From Methylohalomonas sp034521715 (GTDB lineage Bacteria; Pseudomonadota; Gammaproteobacteria; Methylohalomonadales; Methylohalomonadaceae), in NCBI GenBank assembly GCA_034521715.1, contig JAXHLY010000004.1:1-64000 (forward strand): 64,000 nucleotides of DNA, given 5' to 3'. Made by a program: the position numbers and the translations under genes. Under the pieces are notes generated by a model, which was given only the letters and a program-made list of their open reading frames with translations, ran no database searches and was not told the DNA's origin. Below, in pieces: positions 54,983 to 64,000 of the stretch. The first letter of the stretch is position 1. Every line of letters begins with the position of its first letter.

Positions 54983-57900
54983 ATGAGTGATAAACGCGAC
55001 TACAAAGCTATTAGAGAACAACTGAATTCCCTGCTGGCCGAACGCATTCTGCTGCTTGATGGCGCGATGGGCACCATGATCCAGTCCTACGATCTGGAAG
55101 AGAAGGATTTTCGTGGCGATCGCTTTGCGGATCATGAAGATGACCTCCAGGGCAACAACGATATCCTTTCCCTGACCCGCCCCGATGTCATCAAGGAAAT
55201 CTACACCGCCTATCTGGAAGCCGGTTCCGACATCATCGAGACCAACACCTTCAGCTCCACTTCCATCGCCCAGTCGGACTACAACCTGGAAGAGGCGGTT
55301 TATGACCTGAACAAGGTTTCCGCCGAGCTGGCGCGCGAGGCCGCGGACGAAATAACCGAAAAGAATCCCGACAAGCCGCGTTTCGTCGCCGGCACACTCG
55401 GCCCGACCAACCGTACTGCGTCGATTTCACCGGACGTCAACAACCCCGGTTACCGCAACACCAGCTTCGATGAGCTGATGGAAGCCTATTATGAAGCAGT
55501 TGGCGGTCTGGTTGACGGTGGTGTCGACCTGCTGCTGGTGGAAACCATCTTCGATACGCTGAACGCCAAGGCCGCGCTGTTCGCGATCGACAAATACCTG
55601 GAAGAACATGATATCGATGTGCCGATCATGATCTCCGGTACAATCACCGACGCCAGCGGCCGTACCCTCACCGGACAGACACCGACTGCATTCTGGTACT
55701 CGCTGCGCCATGCCAAACCGTTCAGCATCGGCCTGAACTGTGCGCTGGGCGCCGAGGACATGAAACCCCATCTCGAGGAGATCGGTGCAGTTGCCGATAC
55801 CTTCGTCAGTGCCCATCCCAACGCCGGTCTGCCGAACGAATTCGGCGATTACGACCAGAGCCCCGAACAGATGGCAGAACTGCTCAGCGACTTCGCTGAT
55901 GACGGCCTCATTAACATCATCGGCGGCTGCTGCGGCACCACGCCGGACCACATTCGCGCCATTGCCAAGGCAATGGAAGGCAAATCGCCGCGCAAGGTGC
56001 CGGAACTCGAACACTACTGCCGGCTGAGCGGCCTGGAACCGCTCACGATTACGCCGGACCTGGGCTTCGTGAACATCGGTGAACGCACCAACGTCACCGG
56101 CTCACCGAAATTCCGCAAACTGATTGAGGCCGAGGACCTGGAAACCGCGCTCGAGGTCGGCCGCCAGCAGGTGGAGAACGGCGCCATGATGGTCGACATC
56201 AACATGGACGAAGGCATGCTCGATTCGGCCCAGGTGATGCAGGATTATCTGAACCTGGTGGTTGCCGAACCGGATATCTCGAAAGTACCGCTGATGGTCG
56301 ATTCCTCGAAATTTGAAGTCATCGAGGCCGGCCTGAAATGCGTCCAGGGCAAGTGCGCAGTGAACTCCATCTCCATGAAGGAAGGTGAAGAGAAGTTCAT
56401 CGAGCAGGCCAAACTGATCAAGCGCTATGGTGCCGCCATTGTCGTCATGGCCTTTGACGAGAAAGGCCAGGCCGATACCGTCGAGCGCAAGTTTGATATC
56501 TGCGAACGCGCTTACAAGATCCTCACTGAGCAGGTCGGCATCGATCCCGAGGACATCATCTTCGATCCGAACATCCTGACGGTCGCCACAGGCATCGAGG
56601 AACACAACAATTACGCCGTCAACTTCATCGAGGCGACCAAGCTCATCAAGGAAAAGCTGCCACATACACTGGTCAGCGGGGGCTTGAGCAATATTTCGTT
56701 CTCGTTCCGTGGCAATAATCCGGTCCGCGAGGCAATGCATGCCGCATTCCTCTATCACGCCATCAAGGCGGGCCTGGACATGGCGATTGTCAATCCCGGC
56801 CAGCTCGAGGTGTATGAGGAAGTCGACAAGGAATTGCTGCAGAAGGTTGAGGATGTTCTGCTGAACCGTCGCGACGACGCCACCGAGATACTGCTGGAAT
56901 ATGCCGAGACGGTAAAGGACGAAGGCGGCGAGAAGCAGAAGGACAAGCTCGAATGGCGCGATCAGCCGGTCGAAAAGCGTATCGAGCATGCGCTGGTCAA
57001 GGGCATCGGCGACTATATTGTCGATGATACCGAGGAATGTCGTCAGAAAGCCGACAAGCCGCTGGATGTTATCGAGGGTCCTTTGATGGACGGCATGAAC
57101 GTAGTCGGCGATCTGTTTGGCGCTGGCAAGATGTTCCTGCCACAGGTGGTGAAATCCGCTCGCGTCATGAAAAAGGCCGTCGCCCACCTGTTCCCGTATA
57201 TCGAGGAAGAAAAGAAACGCACAGGCAGTACCGAGACAGCGGGCAAGATGATACTCGCCACCGTGAAAGGTGACGTCCATGACATCGGCAAGAACATTGT
57301 CAGCGTCGTACTGCAGTGCAACGGTTTCGAGATTGTCGACCTCGGTGTCATGCAGCCCTGTGAAAAAATCCTCAAGACCGCCAAGGAAGAAAAAGCTGAC
57401 ATGATCGGCCTGTCGGGCCTGATCACACCATCACTGGATGAAATGGTCCACGTCGCCAAGGAAATGCAGAAAGGCGGATATGAAATACCGCTATTGATTG
57501 GAGGGGCGACCACTTCACGCGCCCATACCGCGGTGAAGATCGACCAGCAATATGACCAGCCTGTCATCTATGTGAAGGATGCCTCGCGCGCCGTCGGTGT
57601 CTGCTCGAAACTCATGAGCAAGACCAAGAGGGAAGACTACGTCAAAGAAATCAAGGAAGAATACGAAGGGCTGCGTGAACGCCATGCCGGCAAACAGAAG
57701 AAAATCGACTGGCTTTCCATTGAAGAGGCGCGCGAAAATGCCTTTGATGGCGACTGGGACAACTACACGCCGCCGAAGCCCAACGAACTTGGGATCAAGA
57801 CATTTGACGAGTATTCCCTGGAAGAACTGATCGAACGGCTGGACTGGACTCCGTTCTTCATGACCTGGGAACTGGCCGGCAAATATCCGAAGATTCTTGA

Positions 57901-58750
57901 AGACGAGACCGTTGGCGAGGAAGCCACCAAGCTGTTCAATGATGCCAAGGCCATGCTGAAGCAGATCGTTGAAGAAAACTGGCTGCAGGCACGTGGCGTC
58001 ATCGGACTGTTCCCCGCCAACCGTGTTAACCGTGACGACATCGAGGTCTACACCGATGATGATCGCAAGGAAGTGCGGACGGTCCTGCATTCACTGCGCC
58101 AGCAGACCAAGCGCCCGGAGGGACAGCCCAACTACGCATTGGCCGATTTCATCGCGCCCAAGGAAAGCGGCCTCAAGGACTATATCGGTGCCTTTGCCGT
58201 GACGACCGGTCACAACATCGAGGAAAAACTCAAGGAATTCGAGAAGGATCATGACGATTACAGCTCGATCATGCTGAAGTCCCTGGCCGACCGCCTGGCC
58301 GAGGCTTTCGCCGAGCGCATGCACGAGCGCGTGCGCAAGGAATACTGGGGCTATGCCAGTGATGAGGATCTCGATAATGATGCAATCATTAACGAGAAAT
58401 ATCAGGGAATCCGCCCGGCTCCGGGCTATCCGGCCTGCCCCGACCATACCGAGAAACCCCTGCTGTGGGATCTGCTTGATGTCGATGAAAACGCCGGCAT
58501 TACCCTGACCGACAGCTACGCCATGTGGCCGGCAGCAGCCGTCAGCGGCTGGTACTTCTCGCATCCGAAATCGCGCTACTTCGGTCTCGGCAAGATCAAC
58601 CGCGATCAGGTCGTGGACTATGCCAAGCGCAAGGATATGGACCTCGAGACCTGCGAACGTTGGCTGTCGCCCAACCTCGGCTATGATCCGGACAAGGCCG
58701 AAGAAGAGCCGGAAAGCGAGGAAGAGACCAAGGCTGCCGCCAATGCCTGA
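54983..58750 (+). CDS. metH: Cobalamin-dependent methionine synthase
   Basis: Transfers a methyl group from methyltetrahydrofolate to homocysteine through cobalamin. The 1255-residue protein is complete. It has the homocysteine domain with zinc ligands C253 (GLNCALG) and C316/C317 (GGCCGTTP), the folate domain (FVNIGERTNVTGS), a cap, and the B12 domain with cobalt ligand H766 (GDVHDIGKNIV). The SAM-dependent reactivation domain has RPAPGYPACPDHTEK. The C-terminus is acidic. It follows the B12 uptake genes and ends before a strong terminator. Confidence 0.98.
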   Translation: MSDKRDYKAIREQLNSLLAERILLLDGAMGTMIQSYDLEEKDFRGDRFADHEDDLQGNNDILSLTRPDVIKEIYTAYLEAGSDIIETNTFSSTSIAQSDYNLEEAVYDLNKVSAELAREAADEITEKNPDKPRFVAGTLGPTNRTASISPDVNNPGYRNTSFDELMEAYYEAVGGLVDGGVDLLLVETIFDTLNAKAALFAIDKYLEEHDIDVPIMISGTITDASGRTLTGQTPTAFWYSLRHAKPFSIGLNCALGAEDMKPHLEEIGAVADTFVSAHPNAGLPNEFGDYDQSPEQMAELLSDFADDGLINIIGGCCGTTPDHIRAIAKAMEGKSPRKVPELEHYCRLSGLEPLTITPDLGFVNIGERTNVTGSPKFRKLIEAEDLETALEVGRQQVENGAMMVDINMDEGMLDSAQVMQDYLNLVVAEPDISKVPLMVDSSKFEVIEAGLKCVQGKCAVNSISMKEGEEKFIEQAKLIKRYGAAIVVMAFDEKGQADTVERKFDICERAYKILTEQVGIDPEDIIFDPNILTVATGIEEHNNYAVNFIEATKLIKEKLPHTLVSGGLSNISFSFRGNNPVREAMHAAFLYHAIKAGLDMAIVNPGQLEVYEEVDKELLQKVEDVLLNRRDDATEILLEYAETVKDEGGEKQKDKLEWRDQPVEKRIEHALVKGIGDYIVDDTEECRQKADKPLDVIEGPLMDGMNVVGDLFGAGKMFLPQVVKSARVMKKAVAHLFPYIEEEKKRTGSTETAGKMILATVKGDVHDIGKNIVSVVLQCNGFEIVDLGVMQPCEKILKTAKEEKADMIGLSGLITPSLDEMVHVAKEMQKGGYEIPLLIGGATTSRAHTAVKIDQQYDQPVIYVKDASRAVGVCSKLMSKTKREDYVKEIKEEYEGLRERHAGKQKKIDWLSIEEARENAFDGDWDNYTPPKPNELGIKTFDEYSLEELIERLDWTPFFMTWELAGKYPKILEDETVGEEATKLFNDAKAMLKQIVEENWLQARGVIGLFPANRVNRDDIEVYTDDDRKEVRTVLHSLRQQTKRPEGQPNYALADFIAPKESGLKDYIGAFAVTTGHNIEEKLKEFEKDHDDYSSIMLKSLADRLAEAFAERMHERVRKEYWGYASDEDLDNDAIINEKYQGIRPAPGYPACPDHTEKPLLWDLLDVDENAGITLTDSYAMWPAAAVSGWYFSHPKSRYFGLGKINRDQVVDYAKRKDMDLETCERWLSPNLGYDPDKAEEEPESEEETKAAANA

Positions 58751-58796
58751 GGCAAAGTCTCTTGAAAATGGAGGCATGACCGCCTCTAATCAGAAA

Positions 58797-58823
58797 AGCC
58801 CGGCATCAAGCCGGGCTTTTTTT
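58797..58823 (+). terminator. Intrinsic terminator after metH
   Basis: AGCCCGGC and GCCGGGCT form a perfect 8-bp stem with a 5-base loop, followed by a run of seven Ts. A smaller GAGGC/GCCTC hairpin lies just before it. Confidence 0.93.
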
Positions 58824-58851
58824 ATCCATACCTGTCAACAAGGAAATGACC

Positions 58852-59094
58852 ATGCCCATTGAAACCCTCTCTGCCCTGCTTGGCTGGGGTGCGCTTATCA
58901 ATTATGCCGTGCTGTTGCTCTGGTTCCTGTTATTCAGTCTGGGCCACGATTTTATCTATAACCTGCACGGACGCTGGTTCAACCTGCGCCTTGAAACCTT
59001 CGACACCCTGCATTACGGCCTGATGGGCGTTTATAAACTGGCCATACTACTGTTCAATCTGGCGCCATGGCTGGTATTGAACTACATACTCTAA
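58852..59094 (+). CDS. Small inner-membrane protein (DUF6868-like)
   Basis: An 80-residue protein with an N-terminal membrane helix (LGWGALINYAVLLLWFLLFSLG), the polar stretch HDFIYNLHGRWFNLRLETFDTLHYGLM and a second helix (YKLAILLFNLAPWLVLNYIL). This matches small uncharacterised proteins I associate with DUF6868. I chose the ATG at 58852 because AAGGA lies seven bases upstream; the ATG at 58846 is too close to that site. The function is unknown. Confidence 0.75.
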   Translation: MPIETLSALLGWGALINYAVLLLWFLLFSLGHDFIYNLHGRWFNLRLETFDTLHYGLMGVYKLAILLFNLAPWLVLNYIL

Positions 59095-59112
59095 CTGCGG
59101 GTAATTGATATC

Positions 59113-59319
59113 ATGCGCCTGACAACCATACTGACACTCAGTGCCCTGCTGGCGACGGGCTTTTGCCTGTTGGGCGGACTGTGGATACTTCTCCAGGTCG
59201 ATTTCAGCAAATCCGAAGATATGCTGGCAAAGGCAATCGGCTTTTATTTTATCGGCAAGGCGTTCTTTGTCGGACCGATGCTGCTGGCGGCAAGCCGGCA
59301 TGAGCATCGCCGTCAATAA
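59113..59319 (+). CDS. Small hypothetical membrane protein
   Basis: A 68-residue protein with two hydrophobic segments (TTILTLSALLATGFCLLGGLWILLQ and IGFYFIGKAFFVGPMLLAA) and a basic, His-rich end. It follows the DUF6868-like gene by 18 bases on the same strand, so the two may be co-transcribed. I do not recognise a family. Confidence 0.6.
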   Translation: MRLTTILTLSALLATGFCLLGGLWILLQVDFSKSEDMLAKAIGFYFIGKAFFVGPMLLAASRHEHRRQ

Positions 59320-59330
59320 GCTTCAGATAT

Positions 59331-60806
59331 TTAATTACAGCTAAACACCGCTGCGTCGAGTTTCTCCAGGTCCTTGCGTATTGCCTCATAGGCCTTGACC
59401 CGGTAAATCCGCTTGCTGCGCGTGCCATTCACCAGCAAGGCAAAGGCACCCCAGCCGCCATCCTTGAAACGCAGATAACCGGCCAGCGTGTGTACCGACA
59501 CCGGCTCGCTCAGGCCGCCGGTTTTCACCGACAGCCGATCCCAGACCTCGTTGCTGCCGGACAGTCCGCGCGACGGGCTATGCGCGGGTACCCGCATGGC
59601 GCCGAGCAGAAAGGGAAAGTCCTGGGGCCGCCGGTATACCTGATCAAGCAGCGTAATCAGATCGGCCGGTGATAACCGGTTGTCGGGATTGAGCCCGCTG
59701 CCGTCGAACAACCGGGCGGCACTGGAACTCTGGGCGAACTTCGACTGCCCGTACAGCCCGCGGGCATATGCCTGCAGGCTGCCGCCGGCGGCCGCGAGCC
59801 CGGCGGATGTCTTCACCCCCTCCTCCGCGAGGATGTTCAACGTCAGGACATCGGCAACGAGATTGTTACTGTAATACAGCATATCGCCGATGATCTGGTT
59901 CAGTGGTTTACCCTGATAGGTGACCAGGCGTTGGCCCGGAATTTCGGTGCTGGATACACGCACATTGCCGTGGACGGTTACGCCGGCGTTGCGCAAAAAT
60001 TCCCGGAACAGCTCACCGGTAAAACGCGCCGGCTTACCGACCGAGCGGTAGGCGCGATGCGTGCCGGCATCGATACCGATGGTGCCGCCGACCTTTAACC
60101 AATCCCTGCCGTTATCGGTAAACCGTGAAACGGAAAACTGAGCACCGTAGCCTTTCACGGTCTGAATACTGCCGCGGATCTCCATGCCCGGCAGCGTGTA
60201 GGGATCGATACTGACCCGGGCCGGTGCACCTATACCTGATCCCGGCGCCACAACCACGGCAATATTGCCGTGGTTGACGGCGGCGGCTGACAGCAATGAA
60301 TCATAGGAATGCCAGGTGCTCTTCTGTGCCTCGCAGCGATCACGGGTCACGCAAGCCACCTGGCCGAACAGCGATTCATCGACGATCAGGTCGCCTGCAA
60401 TCTCGCGGATACCGTTTTGCGAAACATCCAGCGCCAGCCGCCACAGGGCTTCATTGGTCAGGGATGGATCGCCGCCGCCCTTGAGTATCAGGTTGCCATC
60501 CAGCAGGCCATTGTTGCGCTTGCCCTGTGTGAGCAAATGGGTCTCGAAACGGTAATCCGCACCCCAGACCTCGAGCGCCTTGGCCGCGGTATAGATCTTG
60601 GTCACCGAGGCCGGGATAAGCAGCTTATCCGGATTCAGCTCGGCAATGGTCGATCCGCTTTCGAGGTCGACTACCATACCGGCCACTTCATAACCGGCAT
60701 TCTCGAGCGCCTTCAGTGCCCGGAGATCGGTGGCCGCCAGCGACGGCGTGGCAAGACAGAGAAACAGGCCAGTAACGGCGAAAAAAACGGCAATACGGTA
60801 TCCCAT
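59331..60806 (-). CDS. dacB: D-alanyl-D-alanine carboxypeptidase/endopeptidase (PBP4)
   Basis: A periplasmic penicillin-binding protein that trims and opens peptidoglycan cross-links. The 491-residue precursor has a signal peptide (cut after SLA, about residue 24), SxxK at S67-K70 in IPASVTKIYTAAKAL, SxN in LYYSNNLVADVL and KTG in LSVKTGGLSEPVS. The long insert between the first two motifs is typical of class C PBPs. The protein ends with a Cys two residues from the terminus. Confidence 0.94.
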   Translation of the reverse strand: MGYRIAVFFAVTGLFLCLATPSLAATDLRALKALENAGYEVAGMVVDLESGSTIAELNPDKLLIPASVTKIYTAAKALEVWGADYRFETHLLTQGKRNNGLLDGNLILKGGGDPSLTNEALWRLALDVSQNGIREIAGDLIVDESLFGQVACVTRDRCEAQKSTWHSYDSLLSAAAVNHGNIAVVVAPGSGIGAPARVSIDPYTLPGMEIRGSIQTVKGYGAQFSVSRFTDNGRDWLKVGGTIGIDAGTHRAYRSVGKPARFTGELFREFLRNAGVTVHGNVRVSSTEIPGQRLVTYQGKPLNQIIGDMLYYSNNLVADVLTLNILAEEGVKTSAGLAAAGGSLQAYARGLYGQSKFAQSSSAARLFDGSGLNPDNRLSPADLITLLDQVYRRPQDFPFLLGAMRVPAHSPSRGLSGSNEVWDRLSVKTGGLSEPVSVHTLAGYLRFKDGGWGAFALLVNGTRSKRIYRVKAYEAIRKDLEKLDAAVFSCN

Positions 60807-61420
60807 AGCTACATCATCAAGCGCCTGAGCGCCCTCCCGGTACAGCGGTTTTTGCTGGCCGCTATCCTACAGAAAACAGCCCTCAAAAAGCGAGCGAAAT
60901 CATCTATCTGGATATGCCCTTTGACACCAGTCATTAAGACCCTAAAGCCACCAGTGACGGGCGCTGCAGCCATAATAGATTTAATTTATCCCTGTTTTTG
61001 AACGGCTGCATAGAAATTTTCTATCGAACCGACCGGTGCCCTCCGGGATAGAACCGACACGCCGCCTGGCGTGATAACTGCCCTGCCGCCGGACGCACAT
61101 AACCGGTCGGCGCCCGATTATCTGTTATGCCCGGGCGGGAATCGATCGCTAAACTCCCCGGCATCACGGCCGGCATACCGGCACGTCATTCCATCAAAAT
61201 GGGCATTGTATAGAGTGGCCGGTCCGCCTGCGGTAAAGGGATTTCCATATATATGGGAAAAGCCGTCAGGCTTGTATACGCCCTGCTATACGCTGCTTGA
61301 TGAAAGCACCCTGCTGTATCAATGGCTATGTATCCGTGAATGCCGGTCGTTTTTGTTTTCACCGGCTGAGTGCTGTTAAGGTACAGTCGAGCTTGGACAA
61401 TTAACGGAGGAATTTAGCAA
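60807..61420. other. 614-base gap without a credible gene
   Basis: Between the divergent dacB and marC genes. Open frames here have no recognisable sequence. I see a CACGCC/GGCGTG hairpin near 61060-61080, a near-palindrome TTTCCATATATATGGGAAA around 61243-61261 and an ATAGAAATTTTCTAT near-palindrome around 61011. The marC ribosome-binding site GGAGGAA ends nine bases before its ATG. The promoters are not clear. Confidence 0.5.
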
Positions 61421-62056
61421 ATGGCCATGTTCTTCGAATATTGGCTGGTCACAATTGCGGCGCTGTTTGTTATCGTCAATCCGCTGACCACTGCTTTCGT
61501 ATTCCTGTCCATGCTGTCGAAAGCCGACGAGGAAACCCGGGCCAGGATCGCGTTACGCTCGGTACTGGTAGCCACCGGCATTTTTCTTGTCTTTGCCCTC
61601 CTCGGCGGGCTTATCTTCCAGCTGTTCGGCATCACGCTGGAAGCATTCCGCATAGCCGGCGGCATTATCCTGTTCGGCATTGCCATGCGCATGATTCACA
61701 AGGGCCGGGATGAAACCGAGACCGCGGCAGATGAGACGGAAGTGAACAGCCGGATAACCGACGACATATCCATCATTCCCCTGGCAATACCGTTCATCAG
61801 CGGTCCCGGTTCCATTGCCACTGTCATGATCCTGACCAGCGAGGCACCCAGTATCTGGCACCTGGGTCTGGTCTTTATCGCCATTGGTATTGCCACCGGC
61901 GCCTGTTACTACGCCATGATCTACTCGCAATATATCGTGCGTTACCTGGGTGAGACGGGCAAGGAGATCATCACGCGCCTGTTTGGCGTGATCCTCAGTG
62001 TCATTGCCGTGCAGTTCGTGATCAACGGCGTCATCGATGTCTACAAGGGACTGTAA
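61421..62056 (+). CDS. MarC family membrane protein
   Basis: A 211-residue protein with six hydrophobic segments in two halves, each with the family's NP/PG-type motif (IVNPLTTAFVFLSM; IPFISGPGSIATVMIL). MarC proteins were once linked to multiple antibiotic resistance, but that role was not upheld and their substrate is unknown. A strong GGAGGAA ribosome-binding site precedes the ATG. It ends 14 bases before glsA. Confidence 0.92.
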   Translation: MAMFFEYWLVTIAALFVIVNPLTTAFVFLSMLSKADEETRARIALRSVLVATGIFLVFALLGGLIFQLFGITLEAFRIAGGIILFGIAMRMIHKGRDETETAADETEVNSRITDDISIIPLAIPFISGPGSIATVMILTSEAPSIWHLGLVFIAIGIATGACYYAMIYSQYIVRYLGETGKEIITRLFGVILSVIAVQFVINGVIDVYKGL

Positions 62057-62070
62057 GCAATACGACAACA

Positions 62071-62982
62071 ATGAACTATCAGGCTATTCTGGAAGAGATC
62101 CATGAGGAGGTCAGGCCCCTGCTCGGCCAGGGCAAGGTTGCAGACTACATTCCTCCGCTGGCCGGACGTTCTCCTTACCATTTCGGCATGACACTGCGAA
62201 CCGTCGACGGCGACGTTTACAGTGTGGGTGAAGCCCATGAACGTTTTTCCATTCAGAGCATTGCCAAGGCATTCAACCTGACCCGCGCCATACAGCTTGA
62301 AGGCGATGCAGTCTGGAAACGCGTCGGCCGCGAGCCGTCCGGTACCGCCTTCAATTCACTCGGCCAACTCGAACTGGAAAAAGGGATGCCACGCAACCCG
62401 TTCATCAACGCCGGCGCGCTGGTCGTTATGGACATCATCCTCAATCATACCGAGACCGGCGATGACCTGATCCTTGAACTCGTCCGCGATCTGACCGGCG
62501 AACGATGGATCGATTATGACCTGTTCGTGGCCGAGGCCGAGCATGACACCGGACATCGTAACCGCGCGACGGCCTGGCTGCTGAAGACCTACGATAACCT
62601 GTACAACCCGGTAGAACGCGTGCTCCAAGCCTACTTCCGGCTGTGTTCACTGGCGATGAATTGTGAAGAACTGGCCCGTGCCTTTCACTATCTCGCGGCA
62701 GGCGGAGATTCAGCCAGCGGTGCGAGCGTTGCTACGGCACGCCAGGTCAAGCGTATTAATTCACTCATGCTGACCTGCGGCGTCTATGACGAGGCCGGCG
62801 ACTTCGCCTACCGCATCGGCCTGCCCTGCAAGAGCGGCGTCGGTGGCGGCATCGTCGCCGTCATGCCGGGCCAGTTTGTCGCCACCGGCTGGTCGCCGGG
62901 GCTCAGTGAAAAAGGCAATTCGCTGGCGGGTACGAAGGCACTGGAGTTGTTAACCACGAAGACACAGAGTTCAATTTTTTGA
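62071..62982 (+). CDS. glsA: Glutaminase A
   Basis: Hydrolyses glutamine to glutamate and ammonia. The 303-residue beta-lactamase-fold enzyme has the SxxK motif S63-K66 in FSIQSIAKAFNL, RNPFINAGALVV and KSGVGGGIVAVMPG. The last dozen residues (LLTTKTQSSIF) are not typical and run into AT-rich sequence, so the natural end may be altered, but the core is complete. Confidence 0.94.
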   Translation: MNYQAILEEIHEEVRPLLGQGKVADYIPPLAGRSPYHFGMTLRTVDGDVYSVGEAHERFSIQSIAKAFNLTRAIQLEGDAVWKRVGREPSGTAFNSLGQLELEKGMPRNPFINAGALVVMDIILNHTETGDDLILELVRDLTGERWIDYDLFVAEAEHDTGHRNRATAWLLKTYDNLYNPVERVLQAYFRLCSLAMNCEELARAFHYLAAGGDSASGASVATARQVKRINSLMLTCGVYDEAGDFAYRIGLPCKSGVGGGIVAVMPGQFVATGWSPGLSEKGNSLAGTKALELLTTKTQSSIF

Positions 62983-63245
62983 ATTTATCAAATCTTTTTT
63001 CCAAGTAAGCCTTACAACCACGTTATCCAGCAAAATATCAGACAGGCGCTAGACGGCACATAACACAGGGCATTCACATTGCTGTACGTGCCCTGCACAC
63101 CACCATGTACCAGAACGGCGTCTATCAGATACTGGAGGACGACGAACTACTGGTTCGCATGCTAGAGAGCACCATCAGCCATCTGCTGTAGCGTATCCAC
63201 CAGCTGAGGAGTGGCTATTGATCTCGGCCGAGCCCGTTGAGTGGT
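62983..63245 (+). other. Gap after glsA with a possible C-terminal protein fragment
   Basis: A frame without a good start ends at 63191 and reads TQGIHIAVRALHTTMYQNGV, then YQILEDDELLVRMLEST. It looks protein-like but has an ATG only 28 codons before its stop. It may be a remnant of a lost gene. I cannot assign it. Confidence 0.2.
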
Positions 63246-63440
63246 CTAGCGGTCAGCCTGAAAGATCAACCAGACGATGATCGCCAAACTGCCCAACAGG
63301 CCGACAACCACTCCGGTTGAGCCATAACCGTTGCTGACAAGCCCCATAGTCAGCATGCCGCCCAGCAGACCAACAAACCAGCCACAGATCAGGCCATTAA
63401 GATAGGCCAAGTAGCGTTGATGTTTGGTTTCCAAGTCCAT
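63246..63440 (-). CDS. Small hypothetical membrane protein
   Basis: A 64-residue protein, MDLETKHQRYLAYLNGLICG, with two hydrophobic segments (LICGWFVGLLGGMLTMGLVS and GVVVGLLGSLAIIVWLIFQA). The frame is open 60 codons further upstream, but that part is polar and unlike a protein start. No ribosome-binding site is evident before the ATG at 63440. I do not recognise a family. Confidence 0.4.
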   Translation of the reverse strand: MDLETKHQRYLAYLNGLICGWFVGLLGGMLTMGLVSNGYGSTGVVVGLLGSLAIIVWLIFQADR

Positions 63441-63939
63441 GCTAAGGAGTATAGACCAATGCAGAGTATGATCCGCCCGCGCTGCCAAGACCACTGCTAT
63501 ACTGAGCGAGTGACGCCTATTGTCCGCAACAATAAGACGGTATTCAAGGGCAGTGGCAGCACTCAGTGTTTCAGTATCTGAGTGGTATCCACGAAAAACA
63601 AGCGATATAAATCTCGTCACTCATCGGATGAAATGCCGATGCATCAGTATGACGGTCACGGTCTGGTTTGTGATGCTAATATGCAAGTGTGGCTGGCGTT
63701 AGAATATTTGCATCATAGTCATTCGCTACTACTGGTGATTTTGATGATGTCGGGCTATGCAACCATTAAACCACCTACTTGACTTTATCACCCTAGCATA
63801 AGCTTATGCTGGCATGTCGTAAGCCAGTACCAGTATCCAGTCAATTGCAAGACCGCCAGCGGCGATTTCGAAGGACGGTTTCCTGTCCTTTGCGTTCATT
63901 CGCGGACCCATTAAAATTAATGACACTAAATATGCATCT
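63441..63939. other. About 500 bases with no supported gene
   Basis: The composition is more AT-rich than in the rest of the window. A short plus-strand frame (63632-63781, MPMHQYDGHGLVCDANMQ) has no recognisable family. A CTAGCATAAGCTTATGCTGG near-palindrome lies around 63792-63811. Confidence 0.4.
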
Positions 63940-64000
63940 TCAATGCGTCCCGGTATTCTGATCCCTGGTCAGCAGCTTCTGACGCAGCTGTTTCGCCGCC
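63940..64000. other. Right edge: two competing partial reading frames
   Basis: On the minus strand a frame entering from the right ends AAKQLRQKLLTRDQNTGTH at 63940, which would be the C-terminus of a gene outside the window. On the plus strand ATG at 63944 opens MRPGILIPGQQLLTQLFRR, which could be the start of a protein continuing to the right. Only one is likely to be real, and the sequence here does not decide. Confidence 0.3.

Noticed and set aside
56102..57280. A 392-codon minus-strand open frame inside metH
   Set aside because: It mirrors the metH codon pattern and has no recognisable domain; metH is intact across it.
61071..61379. A 102-codon frame in the dacB-marC gap
   Set aside because: No ribosome-binding site, no family resemblance, and a Cys/Pro/Trp-rich composition unlike neighbouring proteins.

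Overview
The window is chromosomal DNA from a gammaproteobacterium. The evidence is gene content and order: a cluster running tatD-pilZ-holB-tmk-mltG-pabC-fabF-acpP-fabG-fabD-fabH-plsX-rpmF-yceD, rne beside rluC and sppA, rpoE-rseA-rseB-degP feeding into lepA-lepB-rnc-era-recO-pdxJ, and smc-zipA-ligA. No species can be named from the sequence alone. I see no phage, plasmid, transposase, CRISPR array, tRNA or rRNA.

Layout. 1-4.6 kb: the end of a TolC-like outer-membrane factor, then a periplasmic adaptor, a heavy-metal RND pump and a DUF3240 protein, all carrying frameshifts. 4.6-7.8 kb: pirin, a secreted protein of unknown function, a class V aminotransferase and a tiny DUF3096 membrane protein. 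7.8-22.2 kb (mostly minus): fatty-acid and phospholipid synthesis with envelope and DNA-replication genes. 22.2-25.3 kb: rne with a long structured leader. 25.4-37.2 kb (minus): the sigma-E module, translation factors, RNA processing, signal peptidase and vitamin B6 synthesis. 37.4-40.4 kb: nadB and a cbpA-cbpM chaperone pair. 40.6-46.9 kb (minus): ligA, zipA, smc. 47-50.9 kb: queF, cysZ, a DksA-like protein with a histone H1-like tail, gluQRS and an aspartic protease. 50.9-58.8 kb: a vitamin B12 group with an adenosyltransferase, a TonB-dependent receptor behind a cobalamin riboswitch, and B12-dependent metH, with a cytochrome b561 gene under a perfect FNR box in between. 58.8-64 kb: small membrane proteins, PBP4 (dacB), marC, glutaminase and a gene-poor end.

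Two things cut across the window. First, single-base indels interrupt at least eleven genes, including ones that should be indispensable (ligA, holB, plsX). Several sit in or beside homopolymers, so most look like base-calling errors rather than gene decay, and I reconstruct the intact proteins where possible. Second, several intergenic gaps hold short-period tandem arrays (7-mers GTGAATC, GGGATTA and ACGAGAT; a 10-mer CGCAAATGAA). Most form inverted pairs, and in the clearest cases they enclose palindromic REP-like elements; two of them supply the stop codon of the neighbouring gene. With the switch architecture of the B12 riboswitch and the DksA/H1 fusion, these are the most interesting items. 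I found no convincing new multi-gene system; most of the window is well-known housekeeping.
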